In this document: positions 10,374 to 17,951 of the stretch, one piece after another
Layout of the letters: the number at the start of each line of letters is the position of its first letter
Position numbering within the stretch: position 1 is the stretch's first letter
Notes under the pieces: generated by a model
What the model saw: only the letters and a program-made list of their open reading frames with translations
Told to the model about the DNA's origin: nothing
Databases searched by the model: none
Assembly: GCF_000342005.1 (NCBI RefSeq)
Contig: NZ_AOHO01000084.1
Location: 1-64,000, forward strand
DNA length: 64,000 nt
Origin: Amycolatopsis decaplanina DSM 44594
GTDB taxonomy: Bacteria > Actinomycetota > Actinomycetes > Mycobacteriales > Pseudonocardiaceae
Direction: 5' to 3'
Position numbers and translations under genes: made by a program

Positions 10374-11555
10374 TTACTGGGTAATAGGTTCGCGAAGCAG
10401 GCGGGTGTCGTCGGTGCGCTGGACACCGGCGGCGAAGGTGAGTGCGAGCACGGTGGCCGCGCCGAGTCCGGCGCTCACCCACGCGACGCTCGGATAGCCG
10501 AGGCCGGCGTCGATCGACTCGCCGCCGAGCCAGGGACCGACGGTGTTGCCGACGTTGAAGGCGGCGGTCGTGCTCGCGCCGACGAGCGTGGGCGCGTTGC
10601 CCGCGACGGCGAAGGCGCGGACGTTCAGGGCGGGATTGATCCCGAACCCGGCGACGCCGAACAGGAACACGGCGAAGATCGCGACCGGGGTCGCCGGGCC
10701 GGAGAGCGCGAGCAGCACCAGGGCGAGCAGGGCGACCGCGAGGCCGCCGTAGAGGGTCGCGAAGGGCCTCGCGTCGGCGAGCCTGCCGCCGGCGGTGATA
10801 CCGATCAGCGCGCCGAGCCCGAACAGGGAAAGCACCCCCGGCACCCAGCTTTCCGGCAACCCGGCGACGTCGGTCAGCAAGGGCGCGAGGTAGCTGAAGG
10901 TCGCGAAGATCATCGCCTGCGCGAGCGCGATCACGCCGAGCGCCAGCCAGAACCGGCCGCCGCGGTAGAGCCGCAGTTCGGTCGCGATGTCGGTCTTGTC
11001 CTCGCCGTTCTGGGTCTCCGGGACCAGGGCGAAGACGCCGATCAACGCGATGACGGTGAGGGCCGTGACCGCCCAGAACGCCGCGCGCCAGCCCGCGTGC
11101 TGGCCGAGGAAAGTCCCGGCGGGCACCCCGGCGATGTTCGCGACGGTGAGCCCGCCGACCAGGATGGCCAGCGCACGGCCACGGCGTTCGGCCGGGACCA
11201 GTGCGACGGCGGTGGCCGCGGCGACCGCCCAGAACCCGGCGCAGGCGACGGCGCTGACGACGCGGGTCGCGAAGAGCAAGGCGTATCCCGACCCCAGCGC
11301 GCCGACGACGTGCGAGATCCCGAAGACCACGAGCAGGGCCATCAGGGTTGCGCGCCTCGGCACCTTGAGTGTCGCGATCGCGAGCAGGGGAGCGCCGACC
11401 ACCATGCCGATCGCGAAAGCCGAGATGAGCAGGCCGGCTTCCGGGATGCCGACGTTCAGATCGGCCGCCATCCCCGGCAGCAGGCCGGTGATCATGAACT
11501 CGGACGTGCCGAGCGCGAACACGCTCAGTCCGAGTACGCAGACTGCCAAAGGCAC
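10374..11555 (-). CDS. MFS drug/metabolite exporter (DHA1, Cmx/AraJ-like)
   Basis: A 393-residue, 12-helix efflux transporter. The N-terminus with FALGTSEFMITGLLPGMAADL and the VPRRATLMALLVVFG loop are characteristic of the chloramphenicol-resistance/arabinose-efflux (AraJ, Cmx) branch of MFS. The GTG at 11555 follows GGAGGG at good spacing. A TetR regulator gene lies immediately upstream on the same strand, and a TTTTG-N12-CAAAA operator sits 16 bases before this start. The substrate is unknown. The pair splits the fabG-inhA-hemH order seen in mycobacteria and looks like an insertion. Confidence 0.87.
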   Translation of the reverse strand: MPLAVCVLGLSVFALGTSEFMITGLLPGMAADLNVGIPEAGLLISAFAIGMVVGAPLLAIATLKVPRRATLMALLVVFGISHVVGALGSGYALLFATRVVSAVACAGFWAVAAATAVALVPAERRGRALAILVGGLTVANIAGVPAGTFLGQHAGWRAAFWAVTALTVIALIGVFALVPETQNGEDKTDIATELRLYRGGRFWLALGVIALAQAMIFATFSYLAPLLTDVAGLPESWVPGVLSLFGLGALIGITAGGRLADARPFATLYGGLAVALLALVLLALSGPATPVAIFAVFLFGVAGFGINPALNVRAFAVAGNAPTLVGASTTAAFNVGNTVGPWLGGESIDAGLGYPSVAWVSAGLGAATVLALTFAAGVQRTDDTRLLREPITQ

Positions 11556-11570
11556 GGGAATTCCCTCCAG

Positions 11571-11592
11571 TTTTGTATTGATCAGTCCAAAA
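11571..11592. promoter_or_regulatory. TetR operator in front of the MFS exporter gene
   Basis: A 22-base near-palindrome with arms TTTTG and CAAAA and the core TGATCA. The same TTTTG-N12-CAAAA layout occurs at 12229-12250 in front of the tetR gene, so both are likely sites for that regulator. Confidence 0.65.
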
Positions 11593-11625
11593 TGTGGGCA
11601 GCGTTGCGCACGGGCTTGCTTCGGT

Positions 11626-12210
11626 CTACTTCGCGGCGATCGCGTTCAGTGCGATGTCGGCGACGGCCTCCATGGCGGCCCGTCCGGCGCCGCGGCGGGA
11701 CATCAGCCGCAGCCCGGCGACGGTGCTGTGCGCGAACTCCGCGATGGCGCCGGGTTCGCGGCCGCCGGCGATCGTCCCGTCGAGTTGTCCTTCCCTGGCG
11801 CAGGCCGAGAGAAGGGTGAGATGTCGTCTGGTGTCGGCGTCGATCCGCGCCTTGACCTCGGGATCACGGTCGCCGAATTCGGCCACCGTGTTGACCACGA
11901 GACAGCCCCGGCCGTGGTGCGTGACTTCCTCGTCGATCGTGTGCGAGAACAGGGCGCGGAACCGCTCGATCCCGGTCCCGGATTCCTCCAGCAGGGCCGT
12001 TCTGGCCACGATTCCACGCTCGGCGTAGTGGTCGAGCGCGCGCATGAACAGTTCGTGCTTGCTGGTGAAGGTGTTGTAGATGCTGCTGCGACCCAGGCCG
12101 GTGGCTTCGCAGAGGGCCTGTGTCGACGTGCCCTCGTAGCCGCAGGCCCAGAACGCGTCCATGGCGTGCCCGATCGCGGCGCGTTCGTCGAATTCCTTCG
12201 GCCTGGCCAT
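11626..12210 (-). CDS. TetR/AcrR-family repressor of the adjacent MFS gene
   Basis: A 194-residue regulator. Residues 1-60 form the helix-turn-helix domain ([10 protein letters not shown], then [25 protein letters not shown]), with a ligand-binding helical domain after it. It is encoded upstream of the MFS exporter on the same strand with a 70-base spacer. Matching 22-base palindromes precede both genes, which suggests autoregulation plus control of the exporter. The ligand, presumably an exported compound, is unknown. Confidence 0.9.
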   Translation of the reverse strand: MARPKEFDERAAIGHAMDAFWACGYEGTSTQALCEATGLGRSSIYNTFTSKHELFMRALDHYAERGIVARTALLEESGTGIERFRALFSHTIDEEVTHHGRGCLVVNTVAEFGDRDPEVKARIDADTRRHLTLLSACAREGQLDGTIAGGREPGAIAEFAHSTVAGLRLMSRRGAGRAAMEAVADIALNAIAAK

Positions 12211-12228
12211 GGAACCGACCGTACCATG

Positions 12229-12250
12229 TTTTGGATCGGTCGGTTCAAAA
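12229..12250. promoter_or_regulatory. TetR autoregulatory operator
   Basis: TTTTG and CAAAA arms around a GATCGGTCGGTT core, 19 bases upstream of the tetR start at 12210. It shares its outer bases and length with the operator at 11571-11592. It also lies 46 bases before the hemH start, so binding could affect hemH too. Confidence 0.6.
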
Positions 12251-12295
12251 CGGGCCGGGTCAGCGTGCGTGGCGCCACACCGGCAAGATGACGGG

Positions 12296-13342
12296 GTGGG
12301 TTACGACGCGCTGCTTTGGCTTTCGTTCGGTGGTCCCGAGGGACCCGACGAGGTGATGCCGTTCCTGGAGAACGTCACGCGGGGACGAGGGGTCCCCCGG
12401 GAACGGCTGCTCGAGGTCTCCGAGCACTACCAGCACTTCGGCGGGGTCTCGCCGATCAACCGGCTGAACCGGGACGCGATTTCCGCGGTGGAGAAGCGGC
12501 TCGCGGCCGCCGGGATCGATCTGCCCGTCCACTTCGGTAACCGCAACTGGCGGCCGATGGTCGAGGACACGCTGGCCGAGATCACCGAGTCGGGTGCTCA
12601 GCGCGTCTTGGTCTTCCCGACGAGCGCGTACGGCGGCTATTCCGCCTGCCGTCAGTACGACGAGGACATCGAGCGCGCCCGTGCGGCGGTCGGCGACGGC
12701 GCGCCCGAACTGGTGAAGCTGCGGCAGTTCTTCGACCACCCGCTGTTCATCGCCGCTTTCGCCGACGCCGTTCGCGCCGCGCACGCGAAGCTGGGGAACC
12801 AGCCCGGGACCAGGACGGTGTTCTGTGCCCACTCGGTGCCCGAGTCCGCCGACACCGCCTCCGGACCGCCCTCGGAAGGCGGACGGCGCTACTCACGCCA
12901 GATCGCCGAGGCCGCCCGCCTCGTCGCGGCCGAAGCCGGGATCGAGACCTACGACGTCGTCTGGCAGTCGCGCTCCGGCCCGCCGCAGGTGCCGTGGCTG
13001 GAGCCGGACATCGTCGACCACATCGACGCGCTGCACGCGGAAGGCGTCACCTCGGTGGTCGTCTGCCCGGTCGGTTTCGTGTCCGACCACCTCGAGGTGA
13101 TCTGGGACCTCGACAACGAGGCCGCCGAGCGGGCCGCGGAGCACGGAATGGGCTTCGCGCGAGCCGCGACGCCGGACACCGACCCGCGCTTCGCCGAGCT
13201 CGTCGTGGAGCTGATCCGGGAACACATCGAGGGGGCGCCGGCGCGGAAGCTGTCGCCGTTCCCGGCGGCCGGGTGCACGGTCAACGGGTCGCCTTGCGCG
13301 GTGGGGTGCTGCGAGCCCGCGAAGAGGCCCGCGCGCCCGTAA
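12296..13342 (+). CDS. hemH: Ferrochelatase (coproporphyrin ferrochelatase type)
   Basis: A 348-residue chelatase that inserts Fe2+ into the porphyrin; in actinobacteria the substrate is coproporphyrin III (CpfC role). It shows [15 protein letters not shown] at the start, the catalytic histidine in FCAHSVPE and the conserved [16 protein letters not shown]. Its C-terminus is cysteine-rich ([13 protein letters not shown]), consistent with the [2Fe-2S] cluster of mycobacterial ferrochelatases. The GTG at 12296 begins at the conserved fold; CAAGAT six bases before it is a possible -10 for a leaderless transcript. The gene is divergent from tetR and followed by family A repeats. Confidence 0.92.
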   Translation: MGYDALLWLSFGGPEGPDEVMPFLENVTRGRGVPRERLLEVSEHYQHFGGVSPINRLNRDAISAVEKRLAAAGIDLPVHFGNRNWRPMVEDTLAEITESGAQRVLVFPTSAYGGYSACRQYDEDIERARAAVGDGAPELVKLRQFFDHPLFIAAFADAVRAAHAKLGNQPGTRTVFCAHSVPESADTASGPPSEGGRRYSRQIAEAARLVAAEAGIETYDVVWQSRSGPPQVPWLEPDIVDHIDALHAEGVTSVVVCPVGFVSDHLEVIWDLDNEAAERAAEHGMGFARAATPDTDPRFAELVVELIREHIEGAPARKLSPFPAAGCTVNGSPCAVGCCEPAKRPARP

Positions 13343-13352
13343 GTGATCGGGC

Positions 13353-13398
13353 CTCGTGAGTGGTGAGGACGGTTCTAACCGTCCTCACCACTCACGAG
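13353..13398. repeat. Palindromic repeat family A, copy 1
   Basis: Two perfect 22-base arms beginning CTCGTGAGTGGTGAGG around a CT centre. It lies 11 bases behind hemH and between convergent genes. It could fold as a strong bidirectional hairpin in RNA. Further copies are at 17279, 28499, 38617 and 49556. Confidence 0.85.
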
Positions 13399-13403
13399 CC
13401 TCC

Positions 13404-13463
13404 GTCAACGTCGCGAAAGCCACTTTCGGGACATCCAACGTCGCGAAAGTGGCTTCGCGACAC
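13404..13463. repeat. Repeat family D: GCGAAAG-type inverted and direct repeats
   Basis: AACGTCGCGAAAG occurs twice as a direct repeat. The first unit continues CCACTTTCGGGAC and the second TGGCTTCGCGAC, so each is itself an imperfect hairpin and the two are partial inverses of each other. A related hairpin, TGCGAAAG-CTT-CTTTCGCA, occurs at 17215-17234. Confidence 0.65.
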
Positions 13464-13475
13464 GCCCCGACACCA

Positions 13476-13522
13476 CGCCACGTTCGCCTTACCCCTCAAT
13501 AGAACCGTCCTTACCACTCACG
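13476..13522. repeat. Family C motif joined to half of family A
   Basis: CGCCACGTTCGCCTTACCCC, ending in CTCAA, matches motifs at 17341-17364 (plus) and 17190-17213 (minus). It is followed directly by a single family A arm, AGAACCGTCC then TTACCACTCACG. The whole 13343-13528 spacer is thus a mosaic of modules A, D, C and half A. Confidence 0.7.
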
Positions 13523-13528
13523 ACGAGG

Positions 13529-14140
13529 TCAGTCGTAGAAGTTGATGTCCCTGGACATGACGTTCAGGCGTTTCGTCGTGGTCAGCGTCCCGCCGTAGTG
13601 GTAACAGCGGATTCCGGTGTCCACCCACTCGTCGTCGACACCCAGCCGGACGGTCGTCACTTCCGGCATCTTGTCGCAGCGCAGCACGTCGTCCGCGTCG
13701 AGCGGGTCGCCGTTCTGGAAGGCCATGATCGATTCGTGGAATTCCCGGTGCACCTGGTCCCGGAGGAGGAAACGCGCCTTCGGGGTGATGTCCTGTCTGT
13801 AGGTGTCGAGGGCCAGGCCGGGGGAGTAGTCGTACACCCGGGCGTCGATCTGGATGATCTGGTCCTTTAAACGGGCCGAGCAGCTCAGCGACTGGCCGGA
13901 AAACTCGCCGCACTGGAGAGTGAGGCCCGGGTTCGGTCCGCCGATCATGTCCTCCGCCCGTCCTTTGATGTCGTACTGGACTTTGCCCGCGAGGTCGCTC
14001 GGAGCCTTCTCCCTCTCGGCCGCCGAGGTGGGTGCGGGACTGGGGACGGGTTCCGTGGTGGCTTCGTCGTATCTCGGCCCGCATGCGCTGAGCAGGGCGA
14101 GTGATGCGACGGCGAGGACCGGCGCGGAGCGGCGCGTCAT
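13529..14140 (-). CDS. Lipoprotein of unknown function
   Basis: I do not recognise a family. The 203-residue protein starts with a lipoprotein signal (LAVASLALLSACG, cysteine near residue 20), then a Pro/Thr/Ser-rich linker and a soluble domain with a paired-cysteine pattern (QCGEFSGQSLSCSARL, and later CDKM and RCYHYGG). The start has AAGGA upstream and overlaps the stop of the TetR gene as ATGA, so it is translationally coupled to that regulator and probably transcribed with it. It would sit on the outer face of the membrane. The stop codon lies just behind a repeat cluster. Confidence 0.75.
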   Translation of the reverse strand: MTRRSAPVLAVASLALLSACGPRYDEATTEPVPSPAPTSAAEREKAPSDLAGKVQYDIKGRAEDMIGGPNPGLTLQCGEFSGQSLSCSARLKDQIIQIDARVYDYSPGLALDTYRQDITPKARFLLRDQVHREFHESIMAFQNGDPLDADDVLRCDKMPEVTTVRLGVDDEWVDTGIRCYHYGGTLTTTKRLNVMSRDINFYD

Positions 14141-14730
14141 CGGGGGTTCCTTCGTGTGGCGGTGATCCGTGACAGGTGGAGGTCGATGAGGGCGATGGCC
14201 TCGTCGCCGGACTGGTAGCCGAGGAGCACCGCGTCGGCCAGGCCGGACACCAGGGCCAGCAGGAGGACGGCCTCGGTGGCCGGGTCGACGGTGGGCACGA
14301 GATCGCCGTCCGCCCGTGCGGCCGCGAGCAGGGCCGCCACCGTGTCGCGGAGCAGGCGATGGCCGGTCCGGAAGTGGCAGGCGATCTCCGGGTCCTTGAG
14401 AGCGCGCACGAGGAACGCGTTGGCGACCAGCGCGTCGTCCCGTGCGGCCTCGTCCAGGGGAAGCAAGGCGATGAGCAGATCCCGCACGCGGACCCCGTCC
14501 CCCGACCGGGCGACGATGCGCTCCTCGAGCGCGCCCCGCAAGGTGGTCGTCGCATAACGCAGCATGTCGTCCCTCGACGCGAAGTAGTGCTGGACGAACC
14601 CTTTCGAGATCCCTGCTTCGGCCGCGACCTCGTTCAGGCTGACCCCTTCGAGTCCCCGGTCGGCCGCGATGCGGCGCACGGCCGCGGCGATCTGCTGCCG
14701 CCGGTGCTCGTGATCGACTCGCTTGGGCAC
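14137..14730 (-). CDS. TetR-family regulator
   Basis: A 197-residue regulator with an N-terminal helix-turn-helix (RRQQIAAAVRRIAADRGLEGVSLNEVAAEAGISKGFVQHYF) and a TetR C-terminal domain of the type seen with AcrR-like sensors. The GTG at 14730 is chosen because AAAGGAGG lies eight bases upstream; an in-frame ATG at 14766 would lie in the operator region. It is divergent from the hydrolase/VC0807-like operon and couples downstream to a lipoprotein gene. Inverted CGATYGGATTG motifs in the divergent spacer are the likely binding sites. Confidence 0.88.
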   Translation of the reverse strand: MPKRVDHEHRRQQIAAAVRRIAADRGLEGVSLNEVAAEAGISKGFVQHYFASRDDMLRYATTTLRGALEERIVARSGDGVRVRDLLIALLPLDEAARDDALVANAFLVRALKDPEIACHFRTGHRLLRDTVAALLAAARADGDLVPTVDPATEAVLLLALVSGLADAVLLGYQSGDEAIALIDLHLSRITATRRNPR

Positions 14731-14751
14731 GCGCTCCTCCTTTTGGCAGTC

Positions 14752-14795
14752 CGATTGGATTGCCAACTTCTCACGAACTGTTTACAATCCGATCG
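14752..14795. promoter_or_regulatory. Divergent operator between tetR and hydrolase genes
   Basis: CGATTGGATTG (14752-14762) and CAATCCGATCG (14785-14795) are inverted copies 22 bases apart. They lie in the 88-base spacer between two divergent starts and could serve both promoters. Confidence 0.5.
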
Positions 14796-14818
14796 TACCG
14801 TAAAGAGGAGGGGTGCGA

Positions 14819-15715
14819 ATGAAGGTGGGCGGTTTCGCCTCGTCGGAGGCACGTGCCGAGTACGAGGCCGTCTACGAACGAGGTCTGGCGGCTTTGCCCG
14901 CGCCGGCCGGGATCCATGACGTCCAGACGGCGTTCGGGGTGGCGCGCGTGTACCGGTTCGGGCAGCCGGGTGGAACGCCGATCGTGCTGTTGCCCGGCCG
15001 CGCGGGGACCGCGGTGATGTGGGAACCCAACCTGACCGCGCTGCTCGGGCACGGCGAGGTCTACGCGGTGGACCTCATCGGCGAAGCCGGCCGCAGTGAA
15101 CAGACCGTCCCGATCCGCGACGGTGCGGATCAGGCCGCGTGGCTGAGTACGGTGCTGGCGGAACTCGACCTGGCGGCCGTGCATCTGATCGGGTACTCGT
15201 TCGGCGGCTGGCTCGCGGTCAATCTCGCCGTACGGGCGCCGGAGCGGCTGAGGTCGCTCACCGTGATCGACCCTGTGCTGACGTTCGGCGGCCTGACCGT
15301 GGGATTGGTGGTCCGTGCCACGCTCGCCGCGATCCCCGGCATCGACCGGTGGGCGCGCCCGGCGTTCCTCGACTGGATTTCCGGTGGCGCGGAGGTCGAC
15401 GCAGCGGACCCGGTGGCGCGGGTGATCGACGAGGGGATGCGGACCTACCGCATCGCCCTGCCGTCGCCCAAGTTGTTCACCGACGAGCAGTTGCGTTCGC
15501 TGCGGATGCCCGTGCTGGCCCTGATCGCCGGGCGCAGTGTCATCCACCACCCGGAACGCGCGGCCGCCCGCGCCCGCGAACTCCTGCGGCTGGGACAGGT
15601 CGAGCTGTGGCCATCGGCGACCCATGCGATCGCCGGTGAAGCCGCGACCGAGGTCAACGCGCGTGTCCTGACCTTCCTGGCCGACTGCGAAGCGGCGGGG
15701 GAAACGGGCTCATGA
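14819..15715 (+). CDS. Alpha/beta hydrolase
   Basis: A 298-residue cytoplasmic alpha/beta-fold hydrolase. GTPIVLLPGRAGTAVMW is the oxyanion region, LIGYSFGGWLAVNLA the nucleophile elbow (G-x-S-x-G), and SATHAIAGE near the end carries the likely catalytic histidine. The ATG at 14819 follows GAGGAGG at seven bases; a GTG at 14813 is too close to it. The gene overlaps the following membrane-protein gene by four bases (ATGA) and is divergent from a TetR gene that probably represses it. The substrate is unknown. Confidence 0.82.
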   Translation: MKVGGFASSEARAEYEAVYERGLAALPAPAGIHDVQTAFGVARVYRFGQPGGTPIVLLPGRAGTAVMWEPNLTALLGHGEVYAVDLIGEAGRSEQTVPIRDGADQAAWLSTVLAELDLAAVHLIGYSFGGWLAVNLAVRAPERLRSLTVIDPVLTFGGLTVGLVVRATLAAIPGIDRWARPAFLDWISGGAEVDAADPVARVIDEGMRTYRIALPSPKLFTDEQLRSLRMPVLALIAGRSVIHHPERAAARARELLRLGQVELWPSATHAIAGEAATEVNARVLTFLADCEAAGETGS

Positions 15716-16332
15716 CCGCGCACGGCAAGAACCCCACGCTCTCCCTGCTGCTCTGGGACGTCGCGCTGCCGTTGGCCGCCTACTACGGGCTCCGGCTCGC
15801 CGGGCAGAGTGAGCAGGTTTCGTTGCTGGCCGGGGCGGTGGCGGCCGCGGCCCGGATCGCGTGGGTCGCCGTCCGCGACCGGTCCTTCGACGGCTTCGCC
15901 GCGTTGCTGGCCGGTGTGCTCGGGGTCGGGCTGGTGCTTTCGCTGGTCACCGGTGATGCGAAATTCTTGCTGCTGAAGGAGTCCTTCGCCACCGCGACCG
16001 CCGCGATCGTGCTGCTGCTGAGCTGCTTCAGCCGTACGCCCATGGTGCTCGTCGCCGTGCGGGCCGGTTCCAGTGTGGCCAAACGCGCGGAGATCGACCG
16101 GCTCGGCGACGAGGTCCCCGCCTTCCGGCGGGCCTTCACCCGGATGTCGGCGGTGTGGGGAGTGGTGTTGCTGCTGGAGGCCGCCGTTCGGGTGCCGCTG
16201 GTCTACACGTTGTCCGCCGACGTGATGAACGGGCTCAGCGTGGTCCTGCTGATCGCCGTCATCGGCGGGCTCTCGCTGTGGTCTGTGCGGTATGCCGAGA
16301 AAGTCCAGAAGAGACACACCGTGGCCACGTGA
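15712..16332 (+). CDS. Multi-pass membrane protein, VC0807-like
   Basis: A 206-residue integral membrane protein with about six hydrophobic segments. It matches in layout the VC0807/intracellular-septation-like family of unknown function: LLLWDVALPLAAYYGLRLAG at the start, KFLLLKESFATATAAIVLLLS in the middle and a basic C-terminus. It overlaps the upstream hydrolase gene as ATGA, so they are co-translated, possibly acting on the same lipid or xenobiotic substrate; that is inference. It converges on gene 16342-17139 with a nine-base gap. Confidence 0.7.
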   Translation: MTAHGKNPTLSLLLWDVALPLAAYYGLRLAGQSEQVSLLAGAVAAAARIAWVAVRDRSFDGFAALLAGVLGVGLVLSLVTGDAKFLLLKESFATATAAIVLLLSCFSRTPMVLVAVRAGSSVAKRAEIDRLGDEVPAFRRAFTRMSAVWGVVLLLEAAVRVPLVYTLSADVMNGLSVVLLIAVIGGLSLWSVRYAEKVQKRHTVAT

Positions 16333-16341
16333 ACAGCCCGG

Positions 16342-17139
16342 CTACGGATGCCTGTCCGCCTGCTCGGCGAACACCCGCACCGCTTCGTTGATCGCCGCGC
16401 ACCGGGCGTTGCGGACGGCTTCGGTCAGCGGTCGCAAGGCCTCCGCCCGCCGAAGCGCCGCCGACGAGGAGAGCGCGCCGCCCGGATCGTCGGATTCGGC
16501 GATGGCGAGGATCGCCGCGATCTCCTCGGATCGCTGGAGCACCCGCAGGGCCCGGCCGGGCATCCCGGCGGGCCAGGGGGCGTCGGTGGCCGACCGGAGC
16601 CGCGCCGAGAGTTCCGCCCGCACGCCCGGCCGTTCACGGGCGACATCCAGCGCCTGCAGCGCACCTGCGCTCGAACGGATCGCGTCGGTCAGGCCGTGCT
16701 CGGCCTCGCCCAGCGGGCGGTACTCGAGGACACCCGGTGTGGGGACCGAGTACACGGTCCACCGCATGAGACCTTCGGCGATCGCCTCGGGAACCACTCC
16801 GTAGCCGAGATCCGGCAGCACGACGGCCTCGCCGGTCCGCAGCGCGGCCTCGGTGAACGGCCCGCCGCCACCCAGCCCCCGGACGTCACCGGGCACCGGA
16901 AGCAGCAGCTGCATGCTCTTGGCCCCCTGCGAGCGCAGGGCGAGCAGCAGCTGGACCGGGGTCGCGGCCCTGTTGAACGCGAGCGGCAGGTCGAACGCCT
17001 CGGCGGCCGCCGCGTCCGCGGCGACGAAGTCGTGGGCTTCGCCCCAGACCTGCAGGGCGTCAAGGACGTCGTCGGAGGCGGCGGCTCCGTTCAGCCACGC
17101 CGAAGACCAGACCGCGAGGGTCGCACTAGGACGGCACAC
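16342..17139 (-). CDS. Conserved actinobacterial protein of unknown function
   Basis: I do not recognise a characterised domain. The 265-residue protein is soluble, rich in alanine and leucine, with no signal peptide. It opens CRPSATLAVWSSAWLNG and contains a GDVRGLGGGGPF loop. The GTG at 17139 is favoured because TAAAAT lies seven bases upstream, an almost perfect -10 for a leaderless transcript; the longer open frame to 17205 has neither promoter nor ribosome site. Its coding pattern matches its neighbours. Role unknown. Confidence 0.7.
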   Translation of the reverse strand: MCRPSATLAVWSSAWLNGAAASDDVLDALQVWGEAHDFVAADAAAAEAFDLPLAFNRAATPVQLLLALRSQGAKSMQLLLPVPGDVRGLGGGGPFTEAALRTGEAVVLPDLGYGVVPEAIAEGLMRWTVYSVPTPGVLEYRPLGEAEHGLTDAIRSSAGALQALDVARERPGVRAELSARLRSATDAPWPAGMPGRALRVLQRSEEIAAILAIAESDDPGGALSSSAALRRAEALRPLTEAVRNARCAAINEAVRVFAEQADRHP

Positions 17140-17189
17140 TGGATTGATTTTAGTCGTGCTTCCAGGGAAACCCGGAAATGGGCGGGTTA

Positions 17190-17235
17190 TCGAGGGGTAA
17201 GGCAATCGTGGCGTGTTGCGAAAGCTTCTTTCGCA
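17190..17235. repeat. Family C (inverted) followed by a family D hairpin
   Basis: TCGAGGGGTAAGGCAATCGT and the following GGCG are the reverse complement of the C motif at 13476 and 17341. It is followed by TGCGAAAG-CTT-CTTTCGCA, a family D hairpin. It lies between two minus-strand genes and forms the left border of a composite repeat block whose right border is the direct C copy at 17341. Confidence 0.65.
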
Positions 17236-17236
17236 C

Positions 17237-17324
17237 CTTCACGTACTTCAGGCGACTTGAGCGGCGGACCGTGGTGGGCTCGTGAGTGGTAAGGACGGTT
17301 AGAACCGTCCCTACCACTCACGAG
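17237..17324. repeat. Composite of half family B and a full family A hairpin
   Basis: CCTTCACGTACTTCAGGCGA, the right arm of the long family B hairpin, is followed by about 20 bases and then family A copy 2 (17279-17324; 22-base arms, one mismatch, AG centre). The same order and similar linker occur at 49516-49599, so the B-A unit has been copied as a block. Confidence 0.8.
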
Positions 17325-17340
17325 GATCGCCACCAGGAAA

Positions 17341-17364
17341 CGCCATCTTTGCCCTACCCCTCAA
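17341..17364. repeat. Family C motif, direct copy
   Basis: CGCCATCTTTGCCCTACCCC followed by TCAA. It is the inverse partner of the copy at 17190-17213, so together they flank the composite B-A block. The stop codon of the gene ending at 17361 lies inside this motif. Confidence 0.65.
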
Positions 17365-17819
17365 CAACCCAGGCTTGACTTCTCCTCTCGTCGGTGTGCG
17401 AACAGCTCCCGCAGACGGGTCCCGTTGGCGATCACCGCGACACCGATCAGGACGAGTCCGCAGAGTCCTTGTTCGATCCGCATCCACACCGGCAGGAAGC
17501 CGGGGAGCGAGATCAGCACCGCGATGGCCACGACCATGGCCGCCGACGCGATCCGCAGCCGCAGGTACGCGCCACGACGGCCGCGCGCGGTCCCGAGGAC
17601 GAACAGGAGCAGCACCACGGACGCGACGAGGACGCCCTCGCCGCGGACCCAGACGACGTCGGTCACCAGATCCGGCCGGTTCCGCCAGAGGTACGCCACG
17701 ACGAGCGCGAGCACGCTGAGGCCGATGTAACAGGAGACGAGCACCTTCATCCGGAGGAAGGCGGTGCGGACGGGAGGGTGGCCGAGTTCGTAGTCCGGCA
17801 CGGGTGGTTTCTTGGGCAT
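17361..17819 (-). CDS. Small four-helix membrane protein of unknown function
   Basis: A 152-residue membrane protein with four hydrophobic helices (around residues 28-45, 60-75, 88-106 and 112-130) and a charged C-terminal tail. No family is recognised. The ATG at 17819 has GGAGG eight bases upstream and opens MPKKPPVPDYELGHPPVRTAF; upstream in-frame starts lack ribosome sites. A 16-base perfect palindrome at 17877 lies in its promoter region. The gene is divergent from an AAA+/VWA operon. The last codon and stop are formed by a repeat motif. Confidence 0.7.
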   Translation of the reverse strand: MPKKPPVPDYELGHPPVRTAFLRMKVLVSCYIGLSVLALVVAYLWRNRPDLVTDVVWVRGEGVLVASVVLLLFVLGTARGRRGAYLRLRIASAAMVVAIAVLISLPGFLPVWMRIEQGLCGLVLIGVAVIANGTRLRELFAHRREEKSSLGC

Positions 17820-17876
17820 GGGTCCAGCCTCCCGGGCGGGCGCAGTCGCCACATCGACCGATCCTTTGACCGTCAC

Positions 17877-17892
17877 TCAACCGATCGGTTGA
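17877..17892. promoter_or_regulatory. Perfect 16-base palindrome in a divergent promoter region
   Basis: TCAACCGATCGGTTGA lies between the small membrane protein gene (start 17819) and the AAA+ gene (start 17952). A dyad of this size in a divergent spacer is a likely repressor site, of TetR or similar type. No regulator gene adjoins it. Confidence 0.5.
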
Positions 17893-17951
17893 TCCGGAGC
17901 TGGAGTTGCTTCACATCGACAGGGCCACACTCGCGACGTAGCGTCGAACGG

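Noticed and set aside
13360-13545. Short open frames beginning MVRTVLTVLTTHE at several repeats
   Set aside because: They are translations of the family A palindrome, identical at each copy and without ribosome sites.
17394-17951. N-terminal extension of the AAA+ ATPase to 17394
   Set aside because: It would run antisense through the small membrane protein gene and the palindromic spacer; the conserved protein starts at 17952 behind a -10 box.
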